Source: Lachnoclostridium sp. UBA739 (GTDB taxonomy: Bacteria > Bacillota_A > Clostridia > Lachnospirales > Lachnospiraceae). From it: a stretch of DNA of 13,261 nt. Location: NCBI GenBank assembly GCA_002297865.1, contig DBKX01000429.1, forward strand, positions 1-13,261. Reading direction: 5' to 3'. Positions within the stretch are counted from its first letter, which is position 1; the number at the start of each line of letters is the position of its first letter. The notes below the pieces were generated by a model. That model worked only from the letters and a program-made list of their open reading frames with translations. It ran no database searches and was not told where the DNA came from. Positions 1 to 7,455 of the stretch are shown here, in pieces. A program made the position numbers and the translations under genes.

Positions 1-45
1 CTCAGCGACGTTTTATATCTTATCACACCTTTCGATGTCTGTCAA
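1..45 (-). promoter_or_regulatory. strong sigma-A-type promoter (distal of a tandem pair) firing off the left edge
   Basis: On the minus strand TTGACA (45-40) is followed after exactly 17 nt by TAAGAT (22-17). An A-rich stretch just upstream of the -35 (about 46-75) could act as an UP element. The predicted start is near position 10, followed by GTCGCTGAG at the window edge, which may be the left arm of a leader hairpin. No coding sequence lies between this promoter and the edge, so its target is outside the window. A perfect -35 with 17-nt spacing, in tandem with a second such promoter, resembles rRNA or other very highly expressed operons. The target identity is inference. Confidence 0.7.
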
Positions 46-56
46 CAAGTTTTTTC

Positions 57-82
57 AAACTGTTTTCTTTTTCTTACAGTTT
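57..82. repeat. inverted repeat between the two tandem promoters
   Basis: AAACTGT (57-63) and ACAGTTT (76-82) are perfect 7-bp reverse complements around a 12-nt pyrimidine-rich centre on the plus strand. The repeat lies just upstream of the distal -35. It could be a hairpin in the transcript from the proximal promoter or a protein site. There is no U-tract that would make it a terminator, and chance is possible in such AT-rich DNA. Confidence 0.3.
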
Positions 83-176
83 CTTTTCCAAAGTACTGAA
101 TAAGAAAAAATAAAATTTGTTTGCCATATCACTAAATTGTTTAGACATTTCAAACAACTCGCTGCTGACTTGGACT

Positions 177-210
177 AGTATAGCAGACACTAACTCATAT
201 GTCAACATAT
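177..210 (-). promoter_or_regulatory. strong sigma-A-type promoter (proximal of a tandem pair), -35 inside a palindrome
   Basis: On the minus strand TTGACA (205-200) is followed after 17 nt by TATACT (182-177). The -35 sits inside the palindrome ATATGT-CA-ACATAT (plus strand, 197-210). It starts only 12 nt past the stop codon of the binding-protein gene, and no terminator separates them, so readthrough from that gene into this region is possible. Together with the promoter at 17-45 it forms a tandem pair pointing at an unseen gene to the left. Confidence 0.75.
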
Positions 211-221
211 CTTTTTCAAAA

Positions 222-1892
222 TTATTTTGTATTTTCAATACTTTCTTTTACTTCTCGTAAAATAGTATCTCCACCAGATTGTTTCCATTTGGCAACAAAA
301 GCATCAAACTCTTTAATTGGTGCCTCACCAGTAATTATTCGCAAATAAGTCTGTTCTTCTAACTTGCCTAAGCTCAACCATTTTTCCTTCATTGTTTCTG
401 TTTCACCAAAAAATAGTGACTTTACTTGTTTTGTTTTCCCATTTTCTATTACTCCACACGCCTTAATACGTGAAGTATATGCTGCCCATTCTTCACATGT
501 TGCATTCTCTTTCTTATTAACATAGTCTTTACACGCATCATAATAGGACTGTTCAATCTGCTCAAGATTTGAACTTTTTTCTTTTCCAATTAACGCATTA
601 GTTAGATTTTTATAGCATCGCATAAGCGCATTTGAATAATCTACATTAATAGCCAAAGGTCTTGCTGTTGGATCTACATTCAGTTTGTAATACATAGCCA
701 TTTCTTTTGCATCAGTGTCCTGGAATCTAGCATAGTCAAACAGAACGCTAATTATTTTCATTACTATCTCAGGATGCTCATACCCCTTACGCACTACAAC
801 ATATTTGTAACTTGGGTTTTGTGAAGCATAGCATGTACTACCATCTGCATCCGTCTGTATTAAGTAAGGTTCCCAGTCCGCATCACCATTTACTTTCTTT
901 GCATCAATTAGCGGATTGTTGGGTGCCCACCAAGGGCCAAAAAAAGACCCACTTTTCCCACTTGTAATTAGATCAATAATATTTCCGGTTGAGCGTAATA
1001 AGAATTGTGAATCCAATATTCCATCCTTGTACATTCTATTTAGTCTTTTCAAGGCTTCTTTTGCTTCAGGCTGAATTGAACCATAAACCAATTCCCCATC
1101 TTTACTATATACAAACTGTTTTGGAAAGGAACCGTAACTTGAAAATATAATATCTGTTTGATACTCATAGCTATATCCAGCTTCCCCAATAATATTAGCA
1201 TCACATAAAAGTCCAATTGTATTTCCTTTACCGTTGTTGCCTGGATCCTTTTCGATAAACTGTTTAATAATCTCTTCAACATCATCCAGTGTTTTTGGTG
1301 CTGCCAAATGCAGTTTGTCCATCCAGTCTTTCCGAAGCCAAACAAGGCTTGGGCCATTCTCGATATTTGTCTCTGGAACTGCCATTAACTTTCCGTTTAT
1401 GGTAACGTTTTCAAAAATCTCCTCACCATAACTTGCATAAATATCCTTAATCGTATCACTTGCACAATTCTCATAGACCTCTGTTAAATCTTCAATTAAG
1501 TCCTTTTCAACTAACATCTGAAGCTGCTCAGTATCACTTACTACCATAACATCAGGCAAATCTTCTGCTGTTATAGCCATGGACACCATATTATCGTAAT
1601 CTGTATCTTCCTCAAATACATCTTTATTTTGAATATTCAGTTTTTCTTTTAGATACCTTGTATAAGCATTATCCTCGTATGTATCTCCTTTTGGCATATT
1701 TGAATTGTTTGTTCCAGTCATCTTCCCTAATGTATAAACTACTTCTTCCGGGTATCTTCCAAAAGGGGTTGTCTCCGCTTCCCTTTGTTCTTCTTCAAAA
1801 TTAGCATTAAAAGAGGAGGTGCAAATATTGCATCCAATGAATGAAACTAGTCCGATTCCCATAATAAACATAATCATCCATTTTCGCATCAT
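222..1892 (-). CDS. large extracellular sugar-binding lipoprotein, LplA/YtcQ type (CUT1 ABC transporter)
   Basis: Probable membrane-anchored substrate-binding protein for an oligosaccharide. The N-terminus has a basic start, a hydrophobic stretch (residues 5-20) and the lipobox-like FIG-C with Cys21 as lipidation site, followed by a polar, acidic linker. The mature part (about 535 residues) has the size and order of the long Firmicutes binding proteins LplA/YtcQ/LipO: a VSMAITAEDLPDVM segment, NGKLMAVPE, and a KDWMDKLHLAAPKTLDDVEE stretch. At 556 aa it is much longer than the usual 430-aa MalE protein next door. GGAGG precedes two adjacent ATGs (1892 and 1889) by 4 and 7 nt, so the second may be the real start. 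It follows malG by 82 nt but has its own promoter and operator-like palindrome. No LplB/LplC-type permeases accompany it. It may serve the adjacent MalFG, pair with permeases elsewhere, or act in sensing. The substrate cannot be told from sequence. Confidence 0.85.
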   Translation of the reverse strand: MMRKWMIMFIMGIGLVSFIGCNICTSSFNANFEEEQREAETTPFGRYPEEVVYTLGKMTGTNNSNMPKGDTYEDNAYTRYLKEKLNIQNKDVFEEDTDYDNMVSMAITAEDLPDVMVVSDTEQLQMLVEKDLIEDLTEVYENCASDTIKDIYASYGEEIFENVTINGKLMAVPETNIENGPSLVWLRKDWMDKLHLAAPKTLDDVEEIIKQFIEKDPGNNGKGNTIGLLCDANIIGEAGYSYEYQTDIIFSSYGSFPKQFVYSKDGELVYGSIQPEAKEALKRLNRMYKDGILDSQFLLRSTGNIIDLITSGKSGSFFGPWWAPNNPLIDAKKVNGDADWEPYLIQTDADGSTCYASQNPSYKYVVVRKGYEHPEIVMKIISVLFDYARFQDTDAKEMAMYYKLNVDPTARPLAINVDYSNALMRCYKNLTNALIGKEKSSNLEQIEQSYYDACKDYVNKKENATCEEWAAYTSRIKACGVIENGKTKQVKSLFFGETETMKEKWLSLGKLEEQTYLRIITGEAPIKEFDAFVAKWKQSGGDTILREVKESIENTK

Positions 1893-1914
1893 TGCACCTC
1901 CATTAATCCGTTAC

Positions 1915-1938
1915 TACTATAATACATATATTATAGTA
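1915..1938. promoter_or_regulatory. perfect 24-bp palindrome over the -10 region (putative operator)
   Basis: TACTATAATA (1915-1924), centre CATA, and TATTATAGTA (1929-1938) are exact 10-bp reverse complements. The element covers the -10 hexamer and the predicted start of the promoter for the large binding-protein gene. This placement is typical of a repressor operator. It has no GC stem and no U-tract, so it is not a convincing terminator for malG. Confidence 0.6.
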
Positions 1939-1958
1939 CAGAACTGCGAGGCTTTCAA
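1930..1958 (-). promoter_or_regulatory. sigma-A promoter of the large binding-protein gene
   Basis: In the 82-nt gap after malG, minus-strand TTGAAA (1958-1953) is followed after exactly 17 nt by a consensus TATAAT (1935-1930). The predicted start near 1922 leaves a leader of about 30 nt carrying GGAGG ahead of the start codon. The gene can thus be transcribed independently of malEFG. Confidence 0.75.
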
Positions 1959-1974
1959 ATACTTTCTACTATTT

Positions 1975-2826
1975 TTAACCTTTAACGGCACCAGATAATC
2001 CTTCTTGATAATATCTCTGTGATACAATAAATAGGATTGCTAGTGGAATTGATACACAAATTGCGCCTGCTGCAAAGACTGTGTACCATTTCTGTACATT
2101 TTCTTTCTCTAACATATTCCATAATCCAATAGCTACTGTATAATATTTAGCGTCTGTACCAATAATAACTTTTGCAAGAATAAAGTCTATCCATGGTGCC
2201 ATGAAAGATGTAAATACTGTATATACTACGATTGGACTAGATAATGGTAAAATAATTTTTCTAAAGCAGTGCCATTTTGTTGCTCCATCTACGTAAGCTG
2301 CTTCATCAATTGATTTTGGAATAGTATCGAAGAACCCTTTTGCAACATAAAATTGTAAGATTCCTGAACCACCTGAATAAACTAATACTAATGCTAACAA
2401 TTTCAATGGTCCATTAATTAAACCAATACCTTTAAAAATATAGTATAAAGCAATCATAGACATGAATCCTGGGAACATTCCAAGAATCAAAGCTACATTT
2501 AAGTATGTCTTACGTGCTTTAAAACGTAGTCTTGACATACAGAATGCAATGGATACAAGATAAAATGTTGATAAAATACATGTAAACACTGCTACAATAA
2601 ATGTATTGCCAAACCATCTTGGAAAATTGAATACCGCAGTATTCGTAAACAATGTTTTATAGTTGTTAAGCGTAAGGTTTCTTGGGAAAAACGTCTTACA
2701 GTATGACCCTGGCTCCAAACGTAGGGAAGTCATAAGTACCCAAAGAATTGGAATAATCCATATTATTGCTAATACTGCTAATAAAACATGAACAGCAATG
2801 TTGACCGCTCTTTTTTTGCTTTTCAT
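1975..2826 (-). CDS. malG: maltodextrin-type ABC transporter permease, MalG family
   Basis: Inner-membrane subunit of a CUT1 carbohydrate importer. Length 283 aa is normal for MalG. There is an N-terminal membrane segment (about 9-35) and about five more (about 75-98, 108-130, 140-160, 198-215, 250-270). The cytoplasmic EAA loop that contacts the ATPase is clear at 174-194 (DEAAYVDGA, then KIILPL). The C-terminal LSGAVKG matches the family's usual ending. The ATG overlaps the malF stop by one base (TAATG), and the AGGAGG lies inside the end of malF, so the two are translationally coupled. No ATP-binding subunit is encoded in the window; in Firmicutes such permeases commonly share one MsmX/MalK-type ATPase encoded elsewhere. 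Maltodextrin as substrate is inferred from the neighbouring enzymes. Confidence 0.93.
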   Translation of the reverse strand: MKSKKRAVNIAVHVLLAVLAIIWIIPILWVLMTSLRLEPGSYCKTFFPRNLTLNNYKTLFTNTAVFNFPRWFGNTFIVAVFTCILSTFYLVSIAFCMSRLRFKARKTYLNVALILGMFPGFMSMIALYYIFKGIGLINGPLKLLALVLVYSGGSGILQFYVAKGFFDTIPKSIDEAAYVDGATKWHCFRKIILPLSSPIVVYTVFTSFMAPWIDFILAKVIIGTDAKYYTVAIGLWNMLEKENVQKWYTVFAAGAICVSIPLAILFIVSQRYYQEGLSGAVKG

Positions 2827-4214
2827 TATTGAAATTCCTCCTCTTTTTTATAGGATCCAGTGTTTCGATACGTTGTTAATGCAAACACTGCTGACAGTAC
2901 AAATACCATAATACCAATAACTGCTCCATAATTATAATCTTTAAAGTTAATTGTCAAGTTGTATAGCCACGTTACCAGCAAGTCTGTCTTACCTGCTGTA
3001 CCATTATTGTATGCTAATGTTGCTGGCTTACCTGCTGTTAATAGGTAAATAACATTAAAGTTATTAATATTTCCTATAAAGGAAGTAATTAAGTATGGTG
3101 TTGTAACGAATAACATGTAAGGTAATGTGATTTTAAAGAATGTGATAACCGCATTCGCTCCATCTACCTTCGCTGATTCGTATAATTCTGCTGGTATGTT
3201 CTGAAGGATACCTGTTGTCTGAATCATTGTGAATGGAATACCAATCCATAAGTTTACAATGATAACAGTTACACGAGCCCATGTTACGTTGGTCCAGAAT
3301 GGAAGACTATTTGTAATCAATCCTAGTTGTTTCAGCAATACGTTAACTGGTCCATCAGGCTGAAGCATTGACCTCATTACTAATAATGATACGAACTGAG
3401 GAATGGCTATGGACAACATGAAAATGGAACGCCAGAACTTTTTGCATTTAGTATCCTTACGATTGATAATCATTGCAAGAATCATACCTAAAATGTAGTT
3501 AAGTACTGTTGCAGCAACTGCCCAGATAAGTGTCCATCCGAGTATATGCCAGAACGCATAACCAAAACCATTTCCTGTACTAAACATTTCTTTAAAGTTT
3601 ACTAATCCAACCCAATCAAACAACTGACCTGGTGGCTGGTGGTCTCTATCATAGTTTGTGAATGCCATACAAATCATGAATACTAATGGCAAGATTGTAA
3701 ATGCAAAGACACAAACCAACGGCATAAACAGAAGAAGTTTATGAATTTGACCATCAAATAATGAAGCAATATCCTCACGCATTGAATTTGGTTTCTTACC
3801 TTTTTCAATTTTTACTTGGCATGTATATGCAGATTTCACAGCTGACACCCATGCATATACAAACAGGAGTATTACAAATATAGTAAAGATACCATAGAGT
3901 AGACAGAGCATTGAGTTGTCACCCTGCGTATAAACATAGAGTTGTTTTACCTCATCAAACTCTTTTCCTGTTGTCTTAGTACCTAACGTTACAAGATCTA
4001 CAAGGTACTTACCGCCTCGTTCAATCATAAATAGGATGAAGCTGACTTCCATCAATAGGAATATTAAACCTTTAACAAATTGGTTTTGAAGGAAGTTTCC
4101 CATTCCCATAATCAGACAGGAAGAACGTGTAGCTGTATTTCCATTCAGTAATGCCTTCTTTAACGTAACTTCTTCACTTGCTATAATCTTTTTCTTTTTT
4201 TTATTTCCCTTCAA
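2826..4214 (-). CDS. malF: maltodextrin-type ABC transporter permease, MalF family (probable TTG start)
   Basis: Partner permease of MalG in a CUT1 importer. After a lysine-rich cytoplasmic N-terminus there are about eight membrane segments. Two extra N-terminal segments (roughly residues 52-72 and 108-134 of the longest frame) are typical of Firmicutes MalF/MdxF proteins, and the EAA loop lies at 352-371 (ESAKVDGAN, then KITLP). The frame can be opened from a GTG at 4232 (468 codons), but codons 2 and 3 of that version are AGG AGG, which is the ribosome binding site itself. An in-frame TTG at 4214 lies 9 nt after this AGGAGG and is preferred (462 codons). An out-of-frame ATG at 4219 gives only Met-Pro-stop, its TGA overlapping the TTG. 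The gene follows malE by about 110 nt containing two hairpins, and its stop overlaps malG. Confidence 0.9.
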   Translation of the reverse strand: MKGNKKKKKIIASEEVTLKKALLNGNTATRSSCLIMGMGNFLQNQFVKGLIFLLMEVSFILFMIERGGKYLVDLVTLGTKTTGKEFDEVKQLYVYTQGDNSMLCLLYGIFTIFVILLFVYAWVSAVKSAYTCQVKIEKGKKPNSMREDIASLFDGQIHKLLLFMPLVCVFAFTILPLVFMICMAFTNYDRDHQPPGQLFDWVGLVNFKEMFSTGNGFGYAFWHILGWTLIWAVAATVLNYILGMILAMIINRKDTKCKKFWRSIFMLSIAIPQFVSLLVMRSMLQPDGPVNVLLKQLGLITNSLPFWTNVTWARVTVIIVNLWIGIPFTMIQTTGILQNIPAELYESAKVDGANAVITFFKITLPYMLFVTTPYLITSFIGNINNFNVIYLLTAGKPATLAYNNGTAGKTDLLVTWLYNLTINFKDYNYGAVIGIMVFVLSAVFALTTYRNTGSYKKEEEFQ

Positions 4215-4229
4215 GGCATTATTCCTCCT
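4211..4229 (-). promoter_or_regulatory. malF ribosome binding site with a two-codon minigene overlapping the TTG start
   Basis: AGGAGG (4229-4224) precedes ATG CCT TGA (4219-4211) by 4 nt and the in-frame TTG (4214-4212) by 9 nt. TTG and TGA overlap as TTGA. The arrangement shows that the GTG at 4232 is not the real start. It raises the option that ribosomes translate Met-Pro and then restart at TTG, lowering permease output. Confidence 0.55.
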
Positions 4230-4248
4230 CACTACTAATTTTTTAGGG

Positions 4249-4270
4249 TGTGGGATTTACACTTCCCACA
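4249..4270. other. perfect stem-loop in the malE-malF intercistronic region
   Basis: TGTGGGA (4249-4255) and TCCCACA (4264-4270) form a perfect 7-bp stem with an 8-nt loop. No U-tract follows on the minus strand. It lies about 20 nt upstream of the malF ribosome binding site and downstream of the terminator-like hairpin. It may be a processing or stabilising structure that sets the malE to malFG ratio, or an operator. The stem is seen; the role is inference. Confidence 0.45.
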
Positions 4271-4281
4271 AAGTTATTTAG

Positions 4282-4306
4282 AAAAAGAAAGGAGGGTATC
4301 CCCCCC
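4282..4306 (-). terminator. intrinsic terminator / attenuator after malE
   Basis: On the minus strand a G-run (4306-4300), the loop ATA and CCCTCC (4296-4291) can form a 6-bp stem with one G-U pair, followed by TTTCTTTTTC (4290-4281). It starts about 20 nt past the malE stop. Since malF and malG have no visible promoter of their own, partial termination here would give more binding protein than permease, a known pattern for binding-protein transporters. Confidence 0.65.
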
Positions 4307-4326
4307 AGTCTTTTATTTAATTTTAA

Positions 4327-5631
4327 TTATTTGCTTTGTAAAATACCTTTTGTCATAGCTTCTGTCTTTTTCGCAGCATTTTCTTTTGTTACATCACCTT
4401 GAACAAGTTCTTTACCCATTGTTTCTGCAGGTGTCCAGTAACTGTTCATTTCCTGTAATAAAGGCTGTACTACAGATGCATTAGCTATTTCTCCTGTCTG
4501 TGCCTGAGCTACTTCATTAGAAAGAACTGCTTCACTCTGAGATACTGTAATGTTTGTTGGGATGATTTGTCTTGTATCGAAACGGATTTCCTGGCATTCC
4601 TGACCACCTAAGTAATCTGCTAAAGCTACCGCAACTTCTGGATTTTTGCAGTTAGGGTTAACACCGATTGCTTTAGAACCTACGAAAGATTTCATTTGAC
4701 CTTCTTTACCATTCACTGTTACTGTTGGAATACTTGTACAAGCGAAGTTTTCACCTAAAGCTTCTCTAATTGGCTCAGCATCCCAAGAACCTGAACAATA
4801 AGCTCCTAAAGTACCTTCTTTGAATTTTCCAATACTGCTACCTTCTTTTTCGCAAGAGAACTTAGGGTTTTTAGCTAAATCTGCTAAATACTCAGTCATA
4901 GCTTTGCAGTTATCATCATCGAATGTACATCCTTTTGAAGCATCTGTACCATCTCCGAATAATGTACCACCTGCTGCGTAATAGAAGGATGAAATATACC
5001 AGCTGTTATCTAGTGGGAATGCAAAGTTTGTTGTACCCTTTCCTAAATCTTTTGCCATCATTGTGTCTAACGATTTAACCTCGTCTTCAGTAAATTTGCT
5101 CTTATCATAATACATGAACCATGTATTAGATGTATAAGGGACTCCATAATAACCATCTTCATATTTTACTGAGTTAATAATGGATTCGTCGTTGTTAGCT
5201 TCAATATTTTCTACAGTTTTTCCACCAAGTTGTGCTAAAGCACCTGCTTGAACTAAGATTGGAATCTGGTCATTAGCAAACATGTAAACATCGGCGGCTG
5301 CTGCCACGTCTTTTGTTACGTTGTCTTTTGCATCACCTTCAGAACATACACCGTATGTAAAATTGATGTCCCATTCTGGATGTTCTTCATTGAATTTTTC
5401 ACACATTGCTTTTAAAATACCATCACTGTAATCCCCGATTGCAGCCTGATCTTCTTGAGGTCCCCAAACTGTCAAGTCAACCTTTTGCACATCCTGTGAA
5501 TCTGCTTCTTTTGTTGGTTCAACTTTGTCTGAACCTGCGTTAGAAGAATTATTGTTACTGCCGCATCCAACTAATGTAAAACTCATTAGGGATAATGTTA
5601 AACAACCTGCAATTAATTTTCTTAATTTCAT
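4327..5631 (-). CDS. malE: maltodextrin-type substrate-binding lipoprotein, MalE family
   Basis: Extracytoplasmic binding protein that delivers sugar to MalFG. A lipoprotein signal peptide is clear: basic MKLRK, a hydrophobic core, and lipobox LVGC with Cys23, followed by a Ser/Asn/Glu-rich linker to about residue 50. The mature domain begins with LTVWGPQEDQ and contains family-like segments: a DVYMFANDQI hinge stretch, YYGVPYTSNTWFMYYDKS, GSWDAEPI and QEIRFDTRQIIPTN. At 434 aa it has normal length. GGAGG lies 8 nt before the ATG, a clear start. The mature protein has nine further cysteines, many for an exported protein, and notable mainly as a hint of a strictly anaerobic host. It is first in the malE-malF-malG set, 116 nt after the kinase gene. 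Maltodextrin binding is inferred from the MalE-like sequence and the MalQ/GlgP enzymes nearby; other alpha-glucans are possible. Confidence 0.92.
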   Translation of the reverse strand: MKLRKLIAGCLTLSLMSFTLVGCGSNNNSSNAGSDKVEPTKEADSQDVQKVDLTVWGPQEDQAAIGDYSDGILKAMCEKFNEEHPEWDINFTYGVCSEGDAKDNVTKDVAAAADVYMFANDQIPILVQAGALAQLGGKTVENIEANNDESIINSVKYEDGYYGVPYTSNTWFMYYDKSKFTEDEVKSLDTMMAKDLGKGTTNFAFPLDNSWYISSFYYAAGGTLFGDGTDASKGCTFDDDNCKAMTEYLADLAKNPKFSCEKEGSSIGKFKEGTLGAYCSGSWDAEPIREALGENFACTSIPTVTVNGKEGQMKSFVGSKAIGVNPNCKNPEVAVALADYLGGQECQEIRFDTRQIIPTNITVSQSEAVLSNEVAQAQTGEIANASVVQPLLQEMNSYWTPAETMGKELVQGDVTKENAAKKTEAMTKGILQSK

Positions 5632-5673
5632 ACCTTTTACCTCCGAAACATTTATTTATTTCATTGCTTTACC

Positions 5674-5710
5674 TTATACATATAGTATAAATTCTAACAT
5701 CCAAAGGTTA
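5674..5710 (-). promoter_or_regulatory. probable malE promoter region with a palindrome over the -10
   Basis: The 116-nt gap between the kinase stop and malE contains minus-strand TATACT (5689-5684), a good -10, inside the inverted repeat TTATAC-5 nt-GTATAA (5690-5674). No good -35 stands 17 nt upstream (best match TTTAAC, 3 of 6). A weak -35 would fit an activator-dependent promoter, as expected for a target of the adjacent AraC-type regulator. The palindrome resembles in style the one in the promoter at 1915-1938. Confidence 0.45.
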
Positions 5711-5747
5711 AATATTAAAAATTTAAGAAACATATCATATTTTTGTT

Positions 5748-7454
5748 TTATAAAATTACAGGGATACAAATTGTCATTTTTGTACCAACTCCTACTTCAC
5801 TTATAACCTTCAAAGAGTACTCTTTTCCGTAATATAACTGTATCCTTTCATTTACATTTCGGACTCCATATCCTTTAGAAGCCTGGGTTAAGATAGTGTC
5901 AGCCTTTTCCTGCTCCATTCCTACACCATTATCTTCTACTATTAGGTAAACACGATCTTCTATACGTCTGCCAGTAACCGTAATCTTACCTCGTCTATCT
6001 TCTAATAAATCAACTCCATGATCTATTGCATTCTCAATTAACGGCTGCAAGATTAAATTTAACGTTTCATACTCTAATATATCTTCATCCACATCTATTA
6101 CTACATCAAAATCGTAATCATGCATCATAAGCTGAATATCAATATAAGCTTGAACATTATTAATCTCATCACGTATTTTCAGGACATTCTTACCTTTATT
6201 TAAAGCTGTCCTATAAAATGATGATAGCCTTAATGTAATCCTGCTAATATCAGACTGTTCTGCCTCTAGTGCCTTCCAATTGATTAACGAAAGGGAATTA
6301 TACAAGAAATGAGGATTTATTTGAGCTTGTAGCGCTTTCATTTCATACTCTTTCTGTATGATTTTGCTCTCATAAACCTCTTTTATTAAGCGATTGATTT
6401 CATCAATCATTTTACCAAATCCGCGTATCAATTCTCCCACTTCATCTTTTGAATCACTTGTTACATTGATCTCCATATGACCTGCTTCTACTTTAGCCAT
6501 ATTCGCAGTTAATTCCTCCATACCGCTTACCATTACCTTTGAAATTAGTGTAATCATACATATAGACAAAACAATACAAATAACTACCACAACTACTATT
6601 GCGAAAATCATCTGTGACACATCTTCAAGTAGTAATCTATTTGGTTTATAAACATAAACCACCCAATCATCATATGCCGTTTTTGTTTTCATTACTGTAT
6701 ACGATGTCAATGATTGATTTAGTAATTCATTATAAGTCAGCTTCAAATCTTGGTTTTGTTTGTCAAACCTCTGATAATCGTAAATTACGGTTCCTTCGTT
6801 ATCCACAATAAACACTCCATAATTTGAGCTGCTCATATTTTTAAAACTTTCGAAAAGGGCATTATAATCAACATTAATGTATAAAATACCATCACAATCA
6901 TTTTTCTCCGTTTTTGGTATCATGCGGCAAGAATAAGCTTGCCTCTCTTCTGGCTCTACAAACCAAAGTATCTTCTTACTTCCCATTACTTTGGGATACC
7001 AGTCTGTATCTTTTATACTACTCATTGGTGCAATTGTCGTATCATGTACAACTACATCATTGCTTGTATAAATTGTAATTTGTTTTAGGTCACTATGAAT
7101 GTATTTCATAGAGCGCAGTAAGGGATCAAGTTCCTGCGTAAATGGTTCATACATCTCATAGTAGCTTTTATAAGGATGTCCTACAACTTGTGAAATATTA
7201 GGGTTGAAGGATAGGTATTTCGATAAGTTATCATATATCTGCATCTGGTTATTCAGCGTGCTTGCTGCCTGTTGCATATAATCCTTTATATTACTTTTCT
7301 CCCTCTCAATCAATTGATGACGACTTCTGCTGTAGCAAAAAGTACCTAACACAATTATTGGGATTACCCCTACAAAGATGTATGTGATAATTAGCTTACG
7401 TCTAAACTTAATATCCTGAAACCTGCCTAATTTACTTCTTAGAAATTGTTTCAT
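5748..7454 (-). CDS. YesM-type membrane sensor histidine kinase (His_kinase family)
   Basis: Sensor of a two-component system that phosphorylates the neighbouring regulator. The domains in order are a cytoplasmic basic N-terminus, a membrane helix (about 20-42), a large extracellular sensing domain (about 45-275, probably double-Cache-like), a second helix (about 281-305), a HAMP linker (about 306-358), and the YesM/LytS-type kinase core. The phospho-acceptor is His382 in QINPHFLYNSL. The N-box LIENA has Asn475, and the ATP lid has DNGVGM (508-513) and GYGVRNVNERI (528-538). All key residues are present, so it should be active. The ATG is 1 nt after the regulator's stop, with AAGGAGAG inside the end of that gene, meaning co-translation. 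Such kinases in clostridia usually sit by CUT1 sugar transporters and control them. The ligand could be maltodextrin directly or through a binding lipoprotein; the sequence does not say which. Confidence 0.92.
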   Translation of the reverse strand: MKQFLRSKLGRFQDIKFRRKLIITYIFVGVIPIIVLGTFCYSRSRHQLIEREKSNIKDYMQQAASTLNNQMQIYDNLSKYLSFNPNISQVVGHPYKSYYEMYEPFTQELDPLLRSMKYIHSDLKQITIYTSNDVVVHDTTIAPMSSIKDTDWYPKVMGSKKILWFVEPEERQAYSCRMIPKTEKNDCDGILYINVDYNALFESFKNMSSSNYGVFIVDNEGTVIYDYQRFDKQNQDLKLTYNELLNQSLTSYTVMKTKTAYDDWVVYVYKPNRLLLEDVSQMIFAIVVVVVICIVLSICMITLISKVMVSGMEELTANMAKVEAGHMEINVTSDSKDEVGELIRGFGKMIDEINRLIKEVYESKIIQKEYEMKALQAQINPHFLYNSLSLINWKALEAEQSDISRITLRLSSFYRTALNKGKNVLKIRDEINNVQAYIDIQLMMHDYDFDVVIDVDEDILEYETLNLILQPLIENAIDHGVDLLEDRRGKITVTGRRIEDRVYLIVEDNGVGMEQEKADTILTQASKGYGVRNVNERIQLYYGKEYSLKVISEVGVGTKMTICIPVIL

Positions 7455-7455
7455 T

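Noticed and set aside
1049..1357. 102-codon minus-strand open frame inside the large binding-protein gene
   Set aside because: It lies wholly within a well-supported gene in another frame, has no recognisable domain and no ribosome binding site of note.
5641..5747. Terminator after the kinase gene
   Set aside because: Only AT-only symmetry such as TTTTATAAAA is present; no GC stem with a T-tract, so readthrough into malE remains possible.
5525..5806. 93-codon plus-strand open frame across the malE 5' end and promoter
   Set aside because: It overlaps malE, its promoter and the kinase 3' end, and its composition looks like antisense of a signal peptide and AT-rich DNA.
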